Positions 16,851 through 26,682 of a DNA stretch of 64,000 bases are shown one piece after another (the stretch's first letter is position 1; the number at the start of each line of letters is the position of its first letter). Source of the DNA: Bin55 sp009840545. Lineage in GTDB: Bacteria; Pseudomonadota; Gammaproteobacteria; Pseudomonadales; Azotimanducaceae. Below the pieces are notes generated by a model. It searched no databases. It saw nothing but the letters and a program-made list of their open reading frames with translations, and had not been told where the DNA came from. The DNA lies in NCBI GenBank assembly GCA_965208815.1, contig OZ242357.1, forward strand, positions 620,001-684,000, in the 5' to 3' direction. Made by a program: the position numbers and the translations under genes.

Positions 16851-17501
16851 TTAAGGGAAGCTTAAACCCGTTGCTACAGAGAGTTCTTGAATGGCTACGT
16901 CTGGGTCAACCACCTTTATCGTGATCATTCCCATTGCACGAGCAGGTTTCAGATTGATGCCTAAGTCGTCGAGGAACACGCACTCCTCAGGTACGCAGTT
17001 CAATCTATGACAAGCGATCTTGTAGATTTGAGGATCGGGTTTCCGAACACCTTCGACGCTTGACTCGACTATTGTTTCAAACATCTCCAAAATCTTGTGG
17101 GTTGGAGAGTTTTGGGCTAATGACGCAGTAACCTGGTTTTCGGCTGCTGGCTTCATGTTGTTGGTTATACAGCCAACTCGATAGTGTTTCTTGCACTCGG
17201 CCAAAGTGGAAACCATGCGAGGGCGTACATCGCCCACGAGTAATGAGAGAACGTCGGAACCTCTCACAGAGTGTCCGAGTTCTTCGCTTTCCAGTCTGAA
17301 GAGTTCGTCAAATTCGTCCCGTGTGATCTTGTTGGATTCCAGTTGAGCCCAGGCGTTAGCTTCGATATTTCTCGAGTTAACGGAACGAATAAAGTCGTCG
17401 GGAAGTCCGCGGTCTCTCTCGAACTGAGCGAAAGCCTCAAAGGGACTGGTAGTGAATACTCCTCCAAAGTCCCACAGAATGGCTTTGAGTGCTGAATTCA
17501 T
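16851..17501 (-). CDS. HAD-superfamily IA hydrolase
   Basis: The 216-aa protein has the four HAD motifs: motif I as LWDFGGVFTT (nucleophile Asp11 region), motif II as CITNNM, the motif III Lys in EGVRKPDPQIYK, and motif IV as VFLDDLGINLKPARAMGM. The DFGGV...S.EG.RKPDP pattern is close to the epoxide-hydrolase-N-terminal/ACAD10-like phosphatases. The nucleophile motif has Gly where the second Asp usually stands (DFGGV rather than DxD), which is normal for this subgroup. The ATG overlaps the stop of the HigA-type gene (ATGA), implying co-translation. Confidence 0.87.
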   Translation of the reverse strand: MNSALKAILWDFGGVFTTSPFEAFAQFERDRGLPDDFIRSVNSRNIEANAWAQLESNKITRDEFDELFRLESEELGHSVRGSDVLSLLVGDVRPRMVSTLAECKKHYRVGCITNNMKPAAENQVTASLAQNSPTHKILEMFETIVESSVEGVRKPDPQIYKIACHRLNCVPEECVFLDDLGINLKPARAMGMITIKVVDPDVAIQELSVATGLSFP

Positions 17502-17764
17502 GCCACTACCTCTTCCTTGTTGCGTTGTCTAATGGTCAACTCTACCTTGTTCCTAATTTGCTGCAAATTCAACCACATCTTTGGAGTCGTTCCGAAGAGA
17601 CGTGCCAAACGCAATGCAGTGTCTGCGCTCACCGCTTGCCTGCCTTCCAGAATCGATGTTACTAGTTGTGCTGAAACACCGAGCTCACATGCAAGTGCTT
17701 CGGAAGAAAGACCAATCTCCCAAAGTTCATTCTGAAGAATTTCGCCTGGGTGAGCCGGTCGCAT
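17498..17764 (-). CDS. HigA-type helix-turn-helix antitoxin without adjacent toxin
   Basis: This 88-aa protein begins MRPAHPGEILQNEL and contains the HTH region LACELGVSAQLVTSILEGRQ and MWLNLQQ, the canonical HigA/VapI signature. In a HigBA pair the ~92-aa HigB gene would lie immediately upstream. The ~120 bp upstream on this strand before the ABC genes contain no such frame. The downstream partner is instead a HAD hydrolase overlapping by 4 nt. It may be an orphan antitoxin or a regulator of the HAD gene. It probably autoregulates through its own promoter, as HigA does. Confidence 0.85.
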   Translation of the reverse strand: MRPAHPGEILQNELWEIGLSSEALACELGVSAQLVTSILEGRQAVSADTALRLARLFGTTPKMWLNLQQIRNKVELTIRQRNKEEVVA

Positions 17765-17887
17765 CTGATTCTCTAGTGCCGTATCCTTTTGTAATAGAAA
17801 GTTGCTTGATGTTTTTCTCGCTTTTCTTCAGCTCGTAGTTCCCGTTCAAAATTACAAGAGTTTGACATTCAAGTTCAATAGAGATGC

Positions 17888-19735
17888 CTATGCGTAACGC
17901 TCGGCCTGAGTTGTGAACATCAGACGGTATTTGCCGTCGAGATCCATGAGTTCTTCGTGGCTACCCTGTTCGATGATTCGGCCGTCTTCAACAACTACGA
18001 TCGTATCAGCCATTCGAACCGTCGAGAAGCGATGCGAAATGAATATCACCGTCTTATTCTCAGTAAGCCGCGCAAAGCGGTCGTAAAGTGCCGCCTCTCC
18101 AAAAGCATCTAACGCAGCGGTGGGCTCGTCAAGAAAGAGAATTTGGGATTCGCTCATGAAGGCACGTGCAATCGCCAAGTTCTGCCATTCCCCACCAGAC
18201 AAATCAACCCCTTCGTCAAAAGTCTTCCCAAGGATGGTGTCATATTCCTTGGGAAGCTTTGACACAAACTCGTGTGCGCCCGCTTTCTTGGAAGCGTCCA
18301 GTATGACGTCACGATTAGTGAGATGCTTGACGTTTCCTATACCAATGTTGTCAGAAGCAGACAAGTGGTAGTGCACGAAGTCCTGAAACACTGCGCTGAT
18401 ACTTCCACGGATATCCTGCAGTTCATAGTCTCGATAATCTATACGGTCAAGACTAACGCTCCCCGTCGTTGGGTCGTAGAACCTCACTAACAGCTTGATT
18501 AAGGTGGTTTTTCCCGCACCGTTTTCTCCGACGATCGCCAGTTTCGTCCCCACCGGGATCGAAAACGAAACATCCTTGAGAATTTCGGCTTCGGTACCGG
18601 GATAGACAAAGGACACATTCTTTAACTCAATACCTCGTCTAATCGGTGATGGTACTTTGATTGGACTCTTTGCTCGTGGTGGTTCTAGAGCTCCACTGAT
18701 CGATTTTGGATCAAGATCTAACAGTTCGAAAAAGCGTGTGATGAAAAGTGTGTTTTGAAAGAGCCTACCTCCACTTCCGATGAGACCCTGCAACGAGGTG
18801 ACTGCCGTTTGTGCAGCAGTGACGACCATGGTCAGACTGCCAACAGACAATTCCCCTAATGCAGTCCTATACACCGCGTAAGCCCAAATCAACGCAATAC
18901 CAATCGTTGGTAAGTTATTGATACTCAAGTCTAATTTCAAAAATCTTATGTTGAGCTTAATTATCGTGCGAACGATAATGTCCCGAAACTTGAAGAATCT
19001 ATCAACGAGAAACTGCTTCAAACCAAAGATGCGAATTTCCTTGATTTTTTCTCTCTGTGTTGGCAGGTCTCCGTAGTAGTCACTCGACCTGTAGTTCCGG
19101 ATCATCTCCGTTTCCATGTCAAACCGACGCCGGGCTGTGTAGCCCTCGTAGTAAATCCGAGGCAACGTCATAACTATTAGCAGCAACACGGCTAGAGGGT
19201 GGAGGATAGTTAGAAGACCGAACACCGCAGCTAACGAGAGAAATTGTTGTAGAAATCGCGGAACTCCATCTGCCACACTCTGGATGCGGAAGATGTTTCT
19301 CCGTGCTTGGGTCAGCCGGTCATAAAATTGAGGTGCTTCGAAGAAAGCAATGTCCAAACTGCCAGCTTTATCTAGAAGCTGTGCGTGAGCTGAAGAATAG
19401 ACACGTTCAGTCAGGATATGCGTCCAGATGCTGTTCAGTTGTGACAGCAGCGCATTTCCAAGTCGAATTGCTGTAATTACAAAGATTGGCAAGAGTATGT
19501 AGAACCAATCAATCGGACTTCCCAAGCTTTCAACTACGCGGTCCACGATAACTTTCATGAACCACAGCATGATCGCCGGTGTGACTGCAGCAATTACCCG
19601 CAATACGCTGGTTGCCGCTAGCAGCAAAGGTGCAGAACGCCACATGAACCCAATGACACGAGGAATGAGTGCAAAGACCTCGAGCACCGATCTGGTTTTC
19701 AGTGTGTCGAAAATGTTGAAGGTGGTAGATGCCAT
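17888..19735 (-). CDS. ABC exporter, fused permease-ATPase (NisT/McjD-like half transporter)
   Basis: At 615 aa it has an N-terminal six-helix ABC transmembrane domain (about residues 20-310) and a C-terminal nucleotide-binding domain with Walker A GENGAGKTTL, the Q-loop region SAVFQDF, the signature DLSGGEWQNLAIARAF, Walker B ILFLDEPTAAL and the H-loop FISHRFST. The SGGEWQ signature and Y.L.DIR..I..VFQDF region resemble peptide/lantibiotic exporters. It lies 73 bp downstream of a paralogue in the same direction. The two could form a heterodimer or two homodimers. No precursor peptide or peptidase domain is seen. Confidence 0.9.
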   Translation of the reverse strand: MASTTFNIFDTLKTRSVLEVFALIPRVIGFMWRSAPLLLAATSVLRVIAAVTPAIMLWFMKVIVDRVVESLGSPIDWFYILLPIFVITAIRLGNALLSQLNSIWTHILTERVYSSAHAQLLDKAGSLDIAFFEAPQFYDRLTQARRNIFRIQSVADGVPRFLQQFLSLAAVFGLLTILHPLAVLLLIVMTLPRIYYEGYTARRRFDMETEMIRNYRSSDYYGDLPTQREKIKEIRIFGLKQFLVDRFFKFRDIIVRTIIKLNIRFLKLDLSINNLPTIGIALIWAYAVYRTALGELSVGSLTMVVTAAQTAVTSLQGLIGSGGRLFQNTLFITRFFELLDLDPKSISGALEPPRAKSPIKVPSPIRRGIELKNVSFVYPGTEAEILKDVSFSIPVGTKLAIVGENGAGKTTLIKLLVRFYDPTTGSVSLDRIDYRDYELQDIRGSISAVFQDFVHYHLSASDNIGIGNVKHLTNRDVILDASKKAGAHEFVSKLPKEYDTILGKTFDEGVDLSGGEWQNLAIARAFMSESQILFLDEPTAALDAFGEAALYDRFARLTENKTVIFISHRFSTVRMADTIVVVEDGRIIEQGSHEELMDLDGKYRLMFTTQAERYA

Positions 19736-19808
19736 GTCTTTGTTAGAAGGTGTGCAGGCTAGATTCCGGCTTCGAAGCAGCCAAACAAATTAGAAACTGT
19801 CAAATTGC

Positions 19809-21659
19809 TCATCGATAGCGTTGCGCTTGCGTTTCGAACATGAGCTGATATGCCCCTTGCTGGGCTATCAGCTCTTCGTGGCTTCCAACTTCAACCGCTC
19901 TGCCATCGTCTATCACAACGATCAGATCCGCCATTCTTACAGTGGAAAACCGGTGTGAAATAAAGATAACCGTCTTGTCTTCGGACAAGCGAGTTATACG
20001 TTCGTATAGTTCCCGCTCTCTAAGGGCATCAAGAGCGGCTGTCGGTTCGTCAAATATCACGGTATCCGCATTACTCATGAACGCGCGTGCAATGGACAAG
20101 TGCTGCCATTCCCCTCCTGAGAGGTCGACTCCTTCGTCCAAGGTTCGACCCAAGATTGTGTCGTAACCCTGAGGAAGTCCATTGATCGCTTCCGCTGCCC
20201 CTCCTCGTTCCGCGGCAACGACTATTCTCTCGCGATTTTCTACATGCTCGACGTCGCCGATTCCTATGTTGTCCGCTGCGGAAATGTCGTACCTCGCGAA
20301 GTCTTGAAAGACTACACTCATGCTTGTTTGGAGGCTTTCTAGGTCGTAGTCTCTGTAGTCGTGGCTATCGAGTTCGATTGACCCACTAGTGGGATCATAG
20401 AACCGAGCCAGCAACTTGATCAAGGTTGTTTTTCCCGCTCCGTTCTTCCCCACTAGTGCAACTTTTGCCCGTGCTGGAATGAAGAACGAAACGTCCTTGA
20501 GAATCACTTCATCGTTTCCTGGATAGGAAAAAGACACATTCTTGAGTTCAATTCCTGATTGCAATTGGCTGGGTGCTTCAAACGGCGTTTCGGTACGCTT
20601 CGGCGCAAGTGAACCAGATATGGTCGCGGGGTCCAGGTCCAAAACCTCGAAGAATCTCGAAGATTCGAGGCAGGTCTGATAAGTGGAGCCCGCCTGTCCA
20701 ATAATGCTAGTGAGCAAGCTGGTTATTTGTTGGCTTGAATTGAATACGAGAGTAAGTGTTCCTATCGTGATTTCGCCGCTTGCAGCCTGAATGACTGCAT
20801 AAATCGACACCGCACTGACGCCCATCATCGACAAGCTTTCCAAGCTCATTTCCCACTTCAGGAATCGCTTTAAGAGCGACAACCAGGCTTGTATGTACTT
20901 TTCGCGCGTCTCCAAGTAGCGACTCTTGAATGTTTCAACCAAACCAAAGATCCGAATCTCCTTGACGTTTTCTCGTTCAGTCAAGAGCGAGTCTTGGTAG
21001 TAGGTCATTCTCCAGTTGCGCGACATTTCGGATTCCAGCTGAAACCGGCGGCGCGACATGTGCGCTTCGAGGAAAATTCGGGGCAGAACAGTACCAACCA
21101 ACACGAGAACGGCCAGCGGGTGCAAGATCGAGAGGAGTCCGATCATCGCAGTCAATGACAATGCTTGTTGAAACAAGCTCATCACAGACCAAAGCACGGA
21201 TTCAACCTGCCACTTGTTGTCATTGGCCTGCTTGAGTTGATCATAGAACTTCGGAGCTTCAAAGTACGCGATGTCGAGTGTTGCTGACTTGCTAATGAGT
21301 TTCTCGCTTGCTGCGGTGTAGACGTGCTCTGACAAAACTTCGCTTAAGAGTCCGCTAAGCGAACCTATGACCGCATTGCCAATCCAAATGGCAAGAATCA
21401 CACCGACAGGAATCATCAGGAACGCCCAATCAATCGGTAGACCTAGACTTGCTACGACTCGGTCGACGACTACTTTGGTCATCCAAATCACGGCTGGCGA
21501 TACCAACGCCGTGATTGATGAGACGAACATCAACGCACAAACAGTTAACGGTGAGACATGCCAGATCAACTTTACGACGCGAGGAAAAATGCGGATTAGC
21601 TCACGCACCGTCTTGAGACGAAGCAGCTCTTCAGGATCGTAGGTTGTGGAACTCATCAA
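19809..21659 (-). CDS. ABC exporter, paralogue of the downstream gene
   Basis: The 616-aa protein has the same architecture as the downstream gene: an N-terminal transmembrane domain, then Walker A GKNGAGKTTL, signature DLSGGEWQHLSIARAF, Walker B TVIFDEPTAALD and H-loop FISHRFSTVRMADLIVV. The middle EIRIFGL segment is shared with the paralogue. All catalytic elements look intact in both proteins, so neither is an obviously degenerate partner. It is the first gene of the pair; a hairpin lies ~65 bp upstream. Substrate unknown. Confidence 0.9.
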   Translation of the reverse strand: MMSSTTYDPEELLRLKTVRELIRIFPRVVKLIWHVSPLTVCALMFVSSITALVSPAVIWMTKVVVDRVVASLGLPIDWAFLMIPVGVILAIWIGNAVIGSLSGLLSEVLSEHVYTAASEKLISKSATLDIAYFEAPKFYDQLKQANDNKWQVESVLWSVMSLFQQALSLTAMIGLLSILHPLAVLVLVGTVLPRIFLEAHMSRRRFQLESEMSRNWRMTYYQDSLLTERENVKEIRIFGLVETFKSRYLETREKYIQAWLSLLKRFLKWEMSLESLSMMGVSAVSIYAVIQAASGEITIGTLTLVFNSSQQITSLLTSIIGQAGSTYQTCLESSRFFEVLDLDPATISGSLAPKRTETPFEAPSQLQSGIELKNVSFSYPGNDEVILKDVSFFIPARAKVALVGKNGAGKTTLIKLLARFYDPTSGSIELDSHDYRDYDLESLQTSMSVVFQDFARYDISAADNIGIGDVEHVENRERIVVAAERGGAAEAINGLPQGYDTILGRTLDEGVDLSGGEWQHLSIARAFMSNADTVIFDEPTAALDALRERELYERITRLSEDKTVIFISHRFSTVRMADLIVVIDDGRAVEVGSHEELIAQQGAYQLMFETQAQRYR

Positions 21660-21982
21660 TGAATCCGTTGTTCGGGTGAATTGCGGACAGAAGACTCAGC
21701 GTGATTGGTGCTCTTAAACAGGAGATAGGGCGTAGTGATGCCCTATGCAAAATTACGAGGAGAGAATTGCGCCGAGTCACTAACGCAAATCGTTGCTATT
21801 GTAACTTTAGGATTGAAAATAATTGCTTCATTCCCCGGCTAAGTGGACAGGAACAAACAAGACCGGAATGTTCAAGACAGGTGGTTTCGATATTGTTATG
21901 ACACAAACTCATCGGTAAGGTGCACACAGGAAGTAATCGCTGATTGCCCCCTTGGAGCGCACAGTAGTGGTGCGGAATTTCA
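21660..21982. other. Intergenic region with a hairpin upstream of the ABC pair
   Basis: About 320 bp hold no gene I can support. A perfect 7-bp inverted repeat ATAGGGC/GCCCTAT with an 8-nt loop lies at 21725-21746, upstream of the ABC exporter start. It could be an operator, an mRNA leader hairpin or the end of the neighbouring broken gene's unit. No U-tract follows, so a terminator is not favoured. Confidence 0.4.
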
Positions 21983-23866
21983 TTATCGTTTGATACGTAC
22001 AAATGGGTTACCGACAAGTGTGTCAACGACCTCCTCCACAAGTGCTTTCGAGTCTTCCTCTGTGAGGAATTTTCTTGCTTGTTCGACTTGCTCGTCGGTG
22101 AGGATCCAGCTACTGCGATTGATTGCCACAATCCGTCTTTCCGCTTTTGACTTGACCTCCTTGGACGGCAACCGATTCATGGAATTGAGCAACCCGGAAG
22201 GATCGATTCCTGCCCATGCCGGAAAAAGTCCCGTATAAAAATCAGATCTCTTCGGCTCGGGAAGCTGGGGAACCATGTCGACCGCTTCATCGACGCCACC
22301 ATTGTGAATCAACTCTGCAGTTAATTCTCGGACCGCGACGACAGCAGTCGGACTTTTGCTTACCTGAGGAAGCAATTAAATTGCCGTGTCCAAATCAGAA
22401 ACCGCAACAACACCAACGACCTCTCCCTCCAATCCCATCTCGCCTTCTGTGAATGGTTGTTCGAGCGCGGTATCCATTGCAAGTCTTGTGTTTACATGTG
22501 CAATCCGGTACAACGTATTCTCCAGCAAGAAGTGCCTCAGTCCCTGGATGGCAGGTTCATTCAGAGTCCAGTCAATGGTTGCCTTTTGATCCTGGGACAA
22601 CCACACACCTACAAGGTTCGACGCAGAGTATTTCCTTGTAGCCCCGGTTTCCATTTCGGCTACAAAGGCGGCGGCTTCCTGTGGAGAATTCTCCGCAATC
22701 CTTGACAATGCTACCCTCGCTGTCTGTAGATGAACGTGCTCCGGCAGTGCATCGATTGCCTCAAGGACTTCACGTGGCTTTTTGTCTGCCCAAGGGTAAG
22801 TGACGGAATCCTCTAACGATCTTCGCAAAAGTCTTCCTTCAATGCCAGACACAGCTGCCAGTGCGGATCGCGGGTCCGACCGTGCTCAAACATCCGCTAC
22901 CGCTCTTATGGCTGAATCGTACGGGTCATTATTCATGCTCAGCGCGTATCCGAACGACTTGGAAGCACTAGAGGAAGCTACGTCTTGAAAACTCCTGTAG
23001 ACCACGTCGTCCCTAGATTGCAAATTAGTAAGAGACTCAGACATTCGTTCCATAACAGCCAATCCGTTCTTTTCGATCCAGGACTATGCCATCAGTACTA
23101 GGCTCTCCCTATGAATCGCGTCGTCCTGTAGCTCAAGAACTAGCTATTCCCATGCCTCCTCCGGGTTTTCTATTGCCTTTTCGACCCTTTCCTCTAGCAG
23201 GACCTCGTCGGCGATTTGGTCGTTGCCAACTTCTGTGGCAATTGATCTACGAGTCTCGTCTGGAAGATCTGTTCTTTCTCTGAGAATTGTCCGTAGTGCG
23301 GAGTCTCTTCTAGTCTCATTCAGTGCTCGTGCTTGAGAGATCGCTTCCTTTAGGTCGGAATGTGCCCATTCCTGATAGACAGTTACGATCAAGCGATCCG
23401 GAGAGTGTTGTGAGTCCATTGCAAGTACACGTGATAGTGCTCGTCCTGGGTTGAGCTGGGCGAGTTTCTGGACAATTGCACTCTGCGCGTCGTGTCTAAT
23501 ATCGATTGATGACAGATTCATCGACTGCGACAGCAATCTTGCAACTTGCCGTTCGTCTGAAAAGACCAGTCGGATTTGCAGAGCCAATTCTCGATCGAAC
23601 GGACTCCTGATCTCCTCAAGATCCTCAAGTTTCCTTAGTATGTGCAGTTCTGGTAGAGAGGAATTGGGAACTAAATCGTATGCGTTTTGCTCACGAGTGG
23701 TAGGCTGACCTACATCCGTTGGATATAGCGTAATGGTATCTCTAGATTGATTGTTGTTTTCGGGCGCAAAGAACTGCCAATACACCCCAATGGAACATCC
23801 AATTCCAAGAATGATGCCAATGGAGATTAAGGAAATATGGGTTCTTGGCCGTCTCGAGAAATTCAT
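21983..23866 (-). pseudogene. Membrane-anchored helical-repeat protein broken by four in-frame stops
   Basis: One uninterrupted minus-strand frame of ~628 codons runs from ATG 23866 to a stop at 21983, with no frameshift. It is cut by TAG 23144-23146, TAG 23084-23086, TGA 22886-22888 and TAA 22376-22378. The N-terminus has one membrane segment (about residues 12-31), then helical repeats with a W-A-x-x-D-P motif (EWAHSDL, PWADKKP, AWAGIDP). The TGA stands exactly where the repeat wants Trp (V-stop-ARSDPRSAL), so TGG to TGA is likely. I do not recognise the family; an alpha-solenoid of unknown role is inferred. Confidence 0.8.
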
Positions 23867-24341
23867 ACGTTCAAATTATTGTGGTCGAGGAGATGAAGCA
23901 CCTATGTTGCGATTGCTTCGTTGTTTGACGCACTTCATGTTACCGCCATCTTAAGGAAGCGTGAGCTCAATCTTCCTCTATAGTCTTCCCAACTTTCCCC
24001 GTGAGAATCTCTTCGTCTTCGAAACATGTTCGTCGGTGAAGTACCTATCAGCAGGAGTGGCCGAGACGCGCATCTTGACTTTTTTCGATTGGACCGTCCT
24101 GGTTCGTAAACGGACCTGAAGTCCACAGATTCCGCAATCCGAAACTCTGGACCGGAGATCAGGGAAATATAATTGTTGGCACAGACAGTTTTCTCGTCTT
24201 TAGATTGACGAACAACTGATCAAGTTTTGATTGCTCCACTCTCTGATTTTCTCGTTGCTTTCTTTTATTCAATTAAATCAACAAGTTAGGATTTGCAGTT
24301 GAGTAACACAGAATTTCAAAAGATATTGGGAGATCCTTAAA
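23867..24341. other. Intergenic region between the broken repeat gene and the SDR gene
   Basis: About 475 bp lie between divergently read genes. Short open frames here have no ribosome-binding sites or recognisable motifs. The AT-rich stretch 24225-24320 is a plausible promoter region for the SDR gene, but I could not assign -35 and -10 boxes with confidence. Confidence 0.4.
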
Positions 24342-25127
24342 TTGGACATGCAAAATGGCGTTGCAATTATTACTGGCTCCTCGTCCGGTGTTGGAGCGGC
24401 GTGCGCACGGCAGCTTGCCGAGCTAGGCAGTCACATCGCTATCAACTATTCGCGCAACGAGGAAGGTGCGAGAAAAACTCAGGAGGAGTGCGAGGCTCTT
24501 GATGTTGAAACCATCGTAGTTCAAGCAGATGTGGCCGATGACGATCAATGCAGGATGTTGGTCGACAAAACGCTGGATAAATGGGGACGGATTGATGCGT
24601 TGGTAAACAACGCCGGCACCACAAAATTCAACCCGCATGGCAACCTTGATGGTTTGTCAAAAGAGGACTTTTTGCATATCTATTCAGTGAACACAGTTGG
24701 CCCCTATCAGATGACTCGAGCCGTGGTGCCTGCGATGAAGACAGGTGGATGCGGAAGCATTGTGAATGTCTCGTCGGTTGCTGGGGTGATGGGTGTGGGT
24801 AGCTCGGTAGCCTATGCGGCTTCGAAAGGAGCGCTCATTACTATGACACTCTCTTTGGCTCGTGCTCTCGGACCTGAAGTTCGGGTCAACTGCGTTTGTC
24901 CGGGATTTATCCAAGGCGATTGGTTAGAGAAAGGTCTTGGAGAAGAGAACTACGCGGCAGCCAAGAGCCGAGTGGAGGCATCCTCCCCTCTAAGAGTCGC
25001 TTCCTCTCCCGATCAAATTGCTCAAGGAATACTATTCTTTGTGACGGGAGCAGATGTTGTGACCGGAGAGTGCCTAATCATGGACGGAGGGTCGCACCTA
25101 GCGCAAGCGGGAACAGTTAAACGCTAG
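24342..25127 (+). CDS. Short-chain dehydrogenase/reductase
   Basis: This classical SDR of 261 aa has cofactor motif TGSSSGVG (about residues 11-18), NNAG in LVNNAGTTKF, Ser in NVSSVAG and the catalytic YAASK. The C-terminus MDGGSHLAQ is typical of FabG-like oxidoreductases. Two starts are possible: TTG at 24342 (9 nt after GGGAG) or ATG at 24348; spacing favours the TTG. Its stop lies 1 bp from the convergent phoU stop. The substrate is unknown; the isolated position argues against a fatty-acid role. Confidence 0.85.
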   Translation: MDMQNGVAIITGSSSGVGAACARQLAELGSHIAINYSRNEEGARKTQEECEALDVETIVVQADVADDDQCRMLVDKTLDKWGRIDALVNNAGTTKFNPHGNLDGLSKEDFLHIYSVNTVGPYQMTRAVVPAMKTGGCGSIVNVSSVAGVMGVGSSVAYAASKGALITMTLSLARALGPEVRVNCVCPGFIQGDWLEKGLGEENYAAAKSRVEASSPLRVASSPDQIAQGILFFVTGADVVTGECLIMDGGSHLAQAGTVKR

Positions 25128-25128
25128 C

Positions 25129-25800
25129 TCATAAGACGTTGTGCATGATGTTTTGTCCATGCACTAGGTAAACCACCGTCTCGCAAATGTTCTTGGCGTG
25201 ATCGCTTATCCGTTCCAGCGAGCGCGCAACCCAGATTATTGAAAGTTCGCTCGTGAGTCGAGACTGATTGCTGGTCATTTCGTCCGTAACTTTCTTGACC
25301 ACCACGTCATAGAGAGCATCGACTTCTCGATCCCCTGCAATTGTTTGCAATGCCGTCTCTACATCGAGGCGAGCGTACACATCAAGCGACGTCCGCAGTG
25401 CGTTTGAAACCCTTCCATAGAGTTCTGTCAGAGGTCCGTGATAGGGTCTTGAAGAGTCGTAGAGGCTAAGTCGATCAGACATTTTTGCGATGCGCTCAGC
25501 TTCGTCGCCGACTCTCTCGATGTCGGTACCGTTCTTGAGAATGCTGACTATCAATCTCAAGTCTGCGGCCGCAGGTTGGCGTCTTGCAATCACTGACGTG
25601 ACCTCTCGATCGAGTTCAATTGCGTAGCGATTGATCTGAAGTTCCGTCGCCTTGACTTGTGCGGCAAGTTTCGAATCGTTGGTGAGGAATGCCCTCATGG
25701 CGTTTTCCAGTTGCTGTTCCGCAACGCCTCCCAGGGTCGTAAGCGTGGTTTGAAGAATTTGTAGCTCTTTGTCGTATTCGCCGGATATGTGTTTTGACAT
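25129..25800 (-). CDS. phoU: Phosphate transport regulator PhoU
   Basis: PhoU is a peripheral protein that couples PstSCAB transport to PhoR/PhoB signalling and restrains phosphate uptake. The 223-aa protein has two repeated three-helix PhoU domains. Metal-binding-type motifs are visible: ERVGDEAERIAKM in the first repeat and ERISDHAKNICETVVYL in the second. It is the last gene of the phoBR-pstSCAB-phoU operon, 24 nt after pstB. Confidence 0.96.
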   Translation of the reverse strand: MSKHISGEYDKELQILQTTLTTLGGVAEQQLENAMRAFLTNDSKLAAQVKATELQINRYAIELDREVTSVIARRQPAAADLRLIVSILKNGTDIERVGDEAERIAKMSDRLSLYDSSRPYHGPLTELYGRVSNALRTSLDVYARLDVETALQTIAGDREVDALYDVVVKKVTDEMTSNQSRLTSELSIIWVARSLERISDHAKNICETVVYLVHGQNIMHNVL

Positions 25801-25824
25801 GCCTTGTTTTACCTGTTGTTGTCT

Positions 25825-26682
25825 CTAGCCATAACGTCCGGTTATGTAGTCCTCGGTCTTTTGTTCTTGCGGATTGGTAAAGATTGTCACTGTGCTGTCG
25901 AACTCGATCATCTCCCCGAGGTACAGAAAGCCTGTAAAGTCGGACACTCGGGCGGCCTGTTGCATGTTGTGCGTGACGATAACGATGGTGTAGTCCGCCT
26001 TGAGTTGAGCGATCAACTCCTCGATTTTTAATGTCGAAATCGGATCTAGCGCAGACGCAGGTTCATCCAGTAGAAGGACACTCGGTTTTACTGCGACGGC
26101 GCGAGCAATGACCAGTCGTTGCTGCTGGCCCCCCGATAGACCCAACGCGGAGTCGGTCAGGCGATCTTGCACCTCATCCCACAAAGCCGCACTCTTGAGT
26201 CCCCATTCCACCCGATCATCCAGCTCGGACTTTGGGAGTTTCTCGGATAGACGCAACCCGTATGCCACGTTCTCGTAGATGGTCTTGGGAAATGGGTTAG
26301 GTCGTTGAAACACCATTCCCACCCGTCGCCTCAACTGTGACACATCGACTTCCTTGTCGTGAATTTCCAATCCGTTGAGTTCGATGCGACCTTCGATTCG
26401 CACACTGTCTATAAGGTCGTTCATACGATTGAAGCAACGAATCAGAGTTGACTTACCGCATCCAGATGGGCCAATGAGTGCTGTCACTCGCTTTCGAGGA
26501 ATTCTCATCGAGATGTTCTGAAGTGCGATTTTGTCGCCGTATGACAACGAAAGGTCTTGTACGTTTAGGCACGTTTCCGATTCAGGAAGTTGATCTGGAC
26601 TTACAGACACTGTTGATCCAACAAGAGTGGAATCAAGCCTCACTCGAGTTGAACCGTCCGTTGACCTGTTGTTCTCTTCCAT
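25825..26682 (-). CDS. pstB: Phosphate ABC transporter ATPase PstB
   Basis: PstB energises high-affinity phosphate import. The 285-aa protein has Walker A GPSGCGKST, a Q-loop in VGMVFQRPNPFPKTIYENVA, signature LSGGQQQRLVIARA, Walker B VLLLDEPASALDP and the H-loop THNMQQAAR. A ~35-residue N-terminal extension precedes the ABC core. Its start overlaps the pstA stop by one base, consistent with coupled translation. Confidence 0.96.
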   Translation of the reverse strand: MEENNRSTDGSTRVRLDSTLVGSTVSVSPDQLPESETCLNVQDLSLSYGDKIALQNISMRIPRKRVTALIGPSGCGKSTLIRCFNRMNDLIDSVRIEGRIELNGLEIHDKEVDVSQLRRRVGMVFQRPNPFPKTIYENVAYGLRLSEKLPKSELDDRVEWGLKSAALWDEVQDRLTDSALGLSGGQQQRLVIARAVAVKPSVLLLDEPASALDPISTLKIEELIAQLKADYTIVIVTHNMQQAARVSDFTGFLYLGEMIEFDSTVTIFTNPQEQKTEDYITGRYG

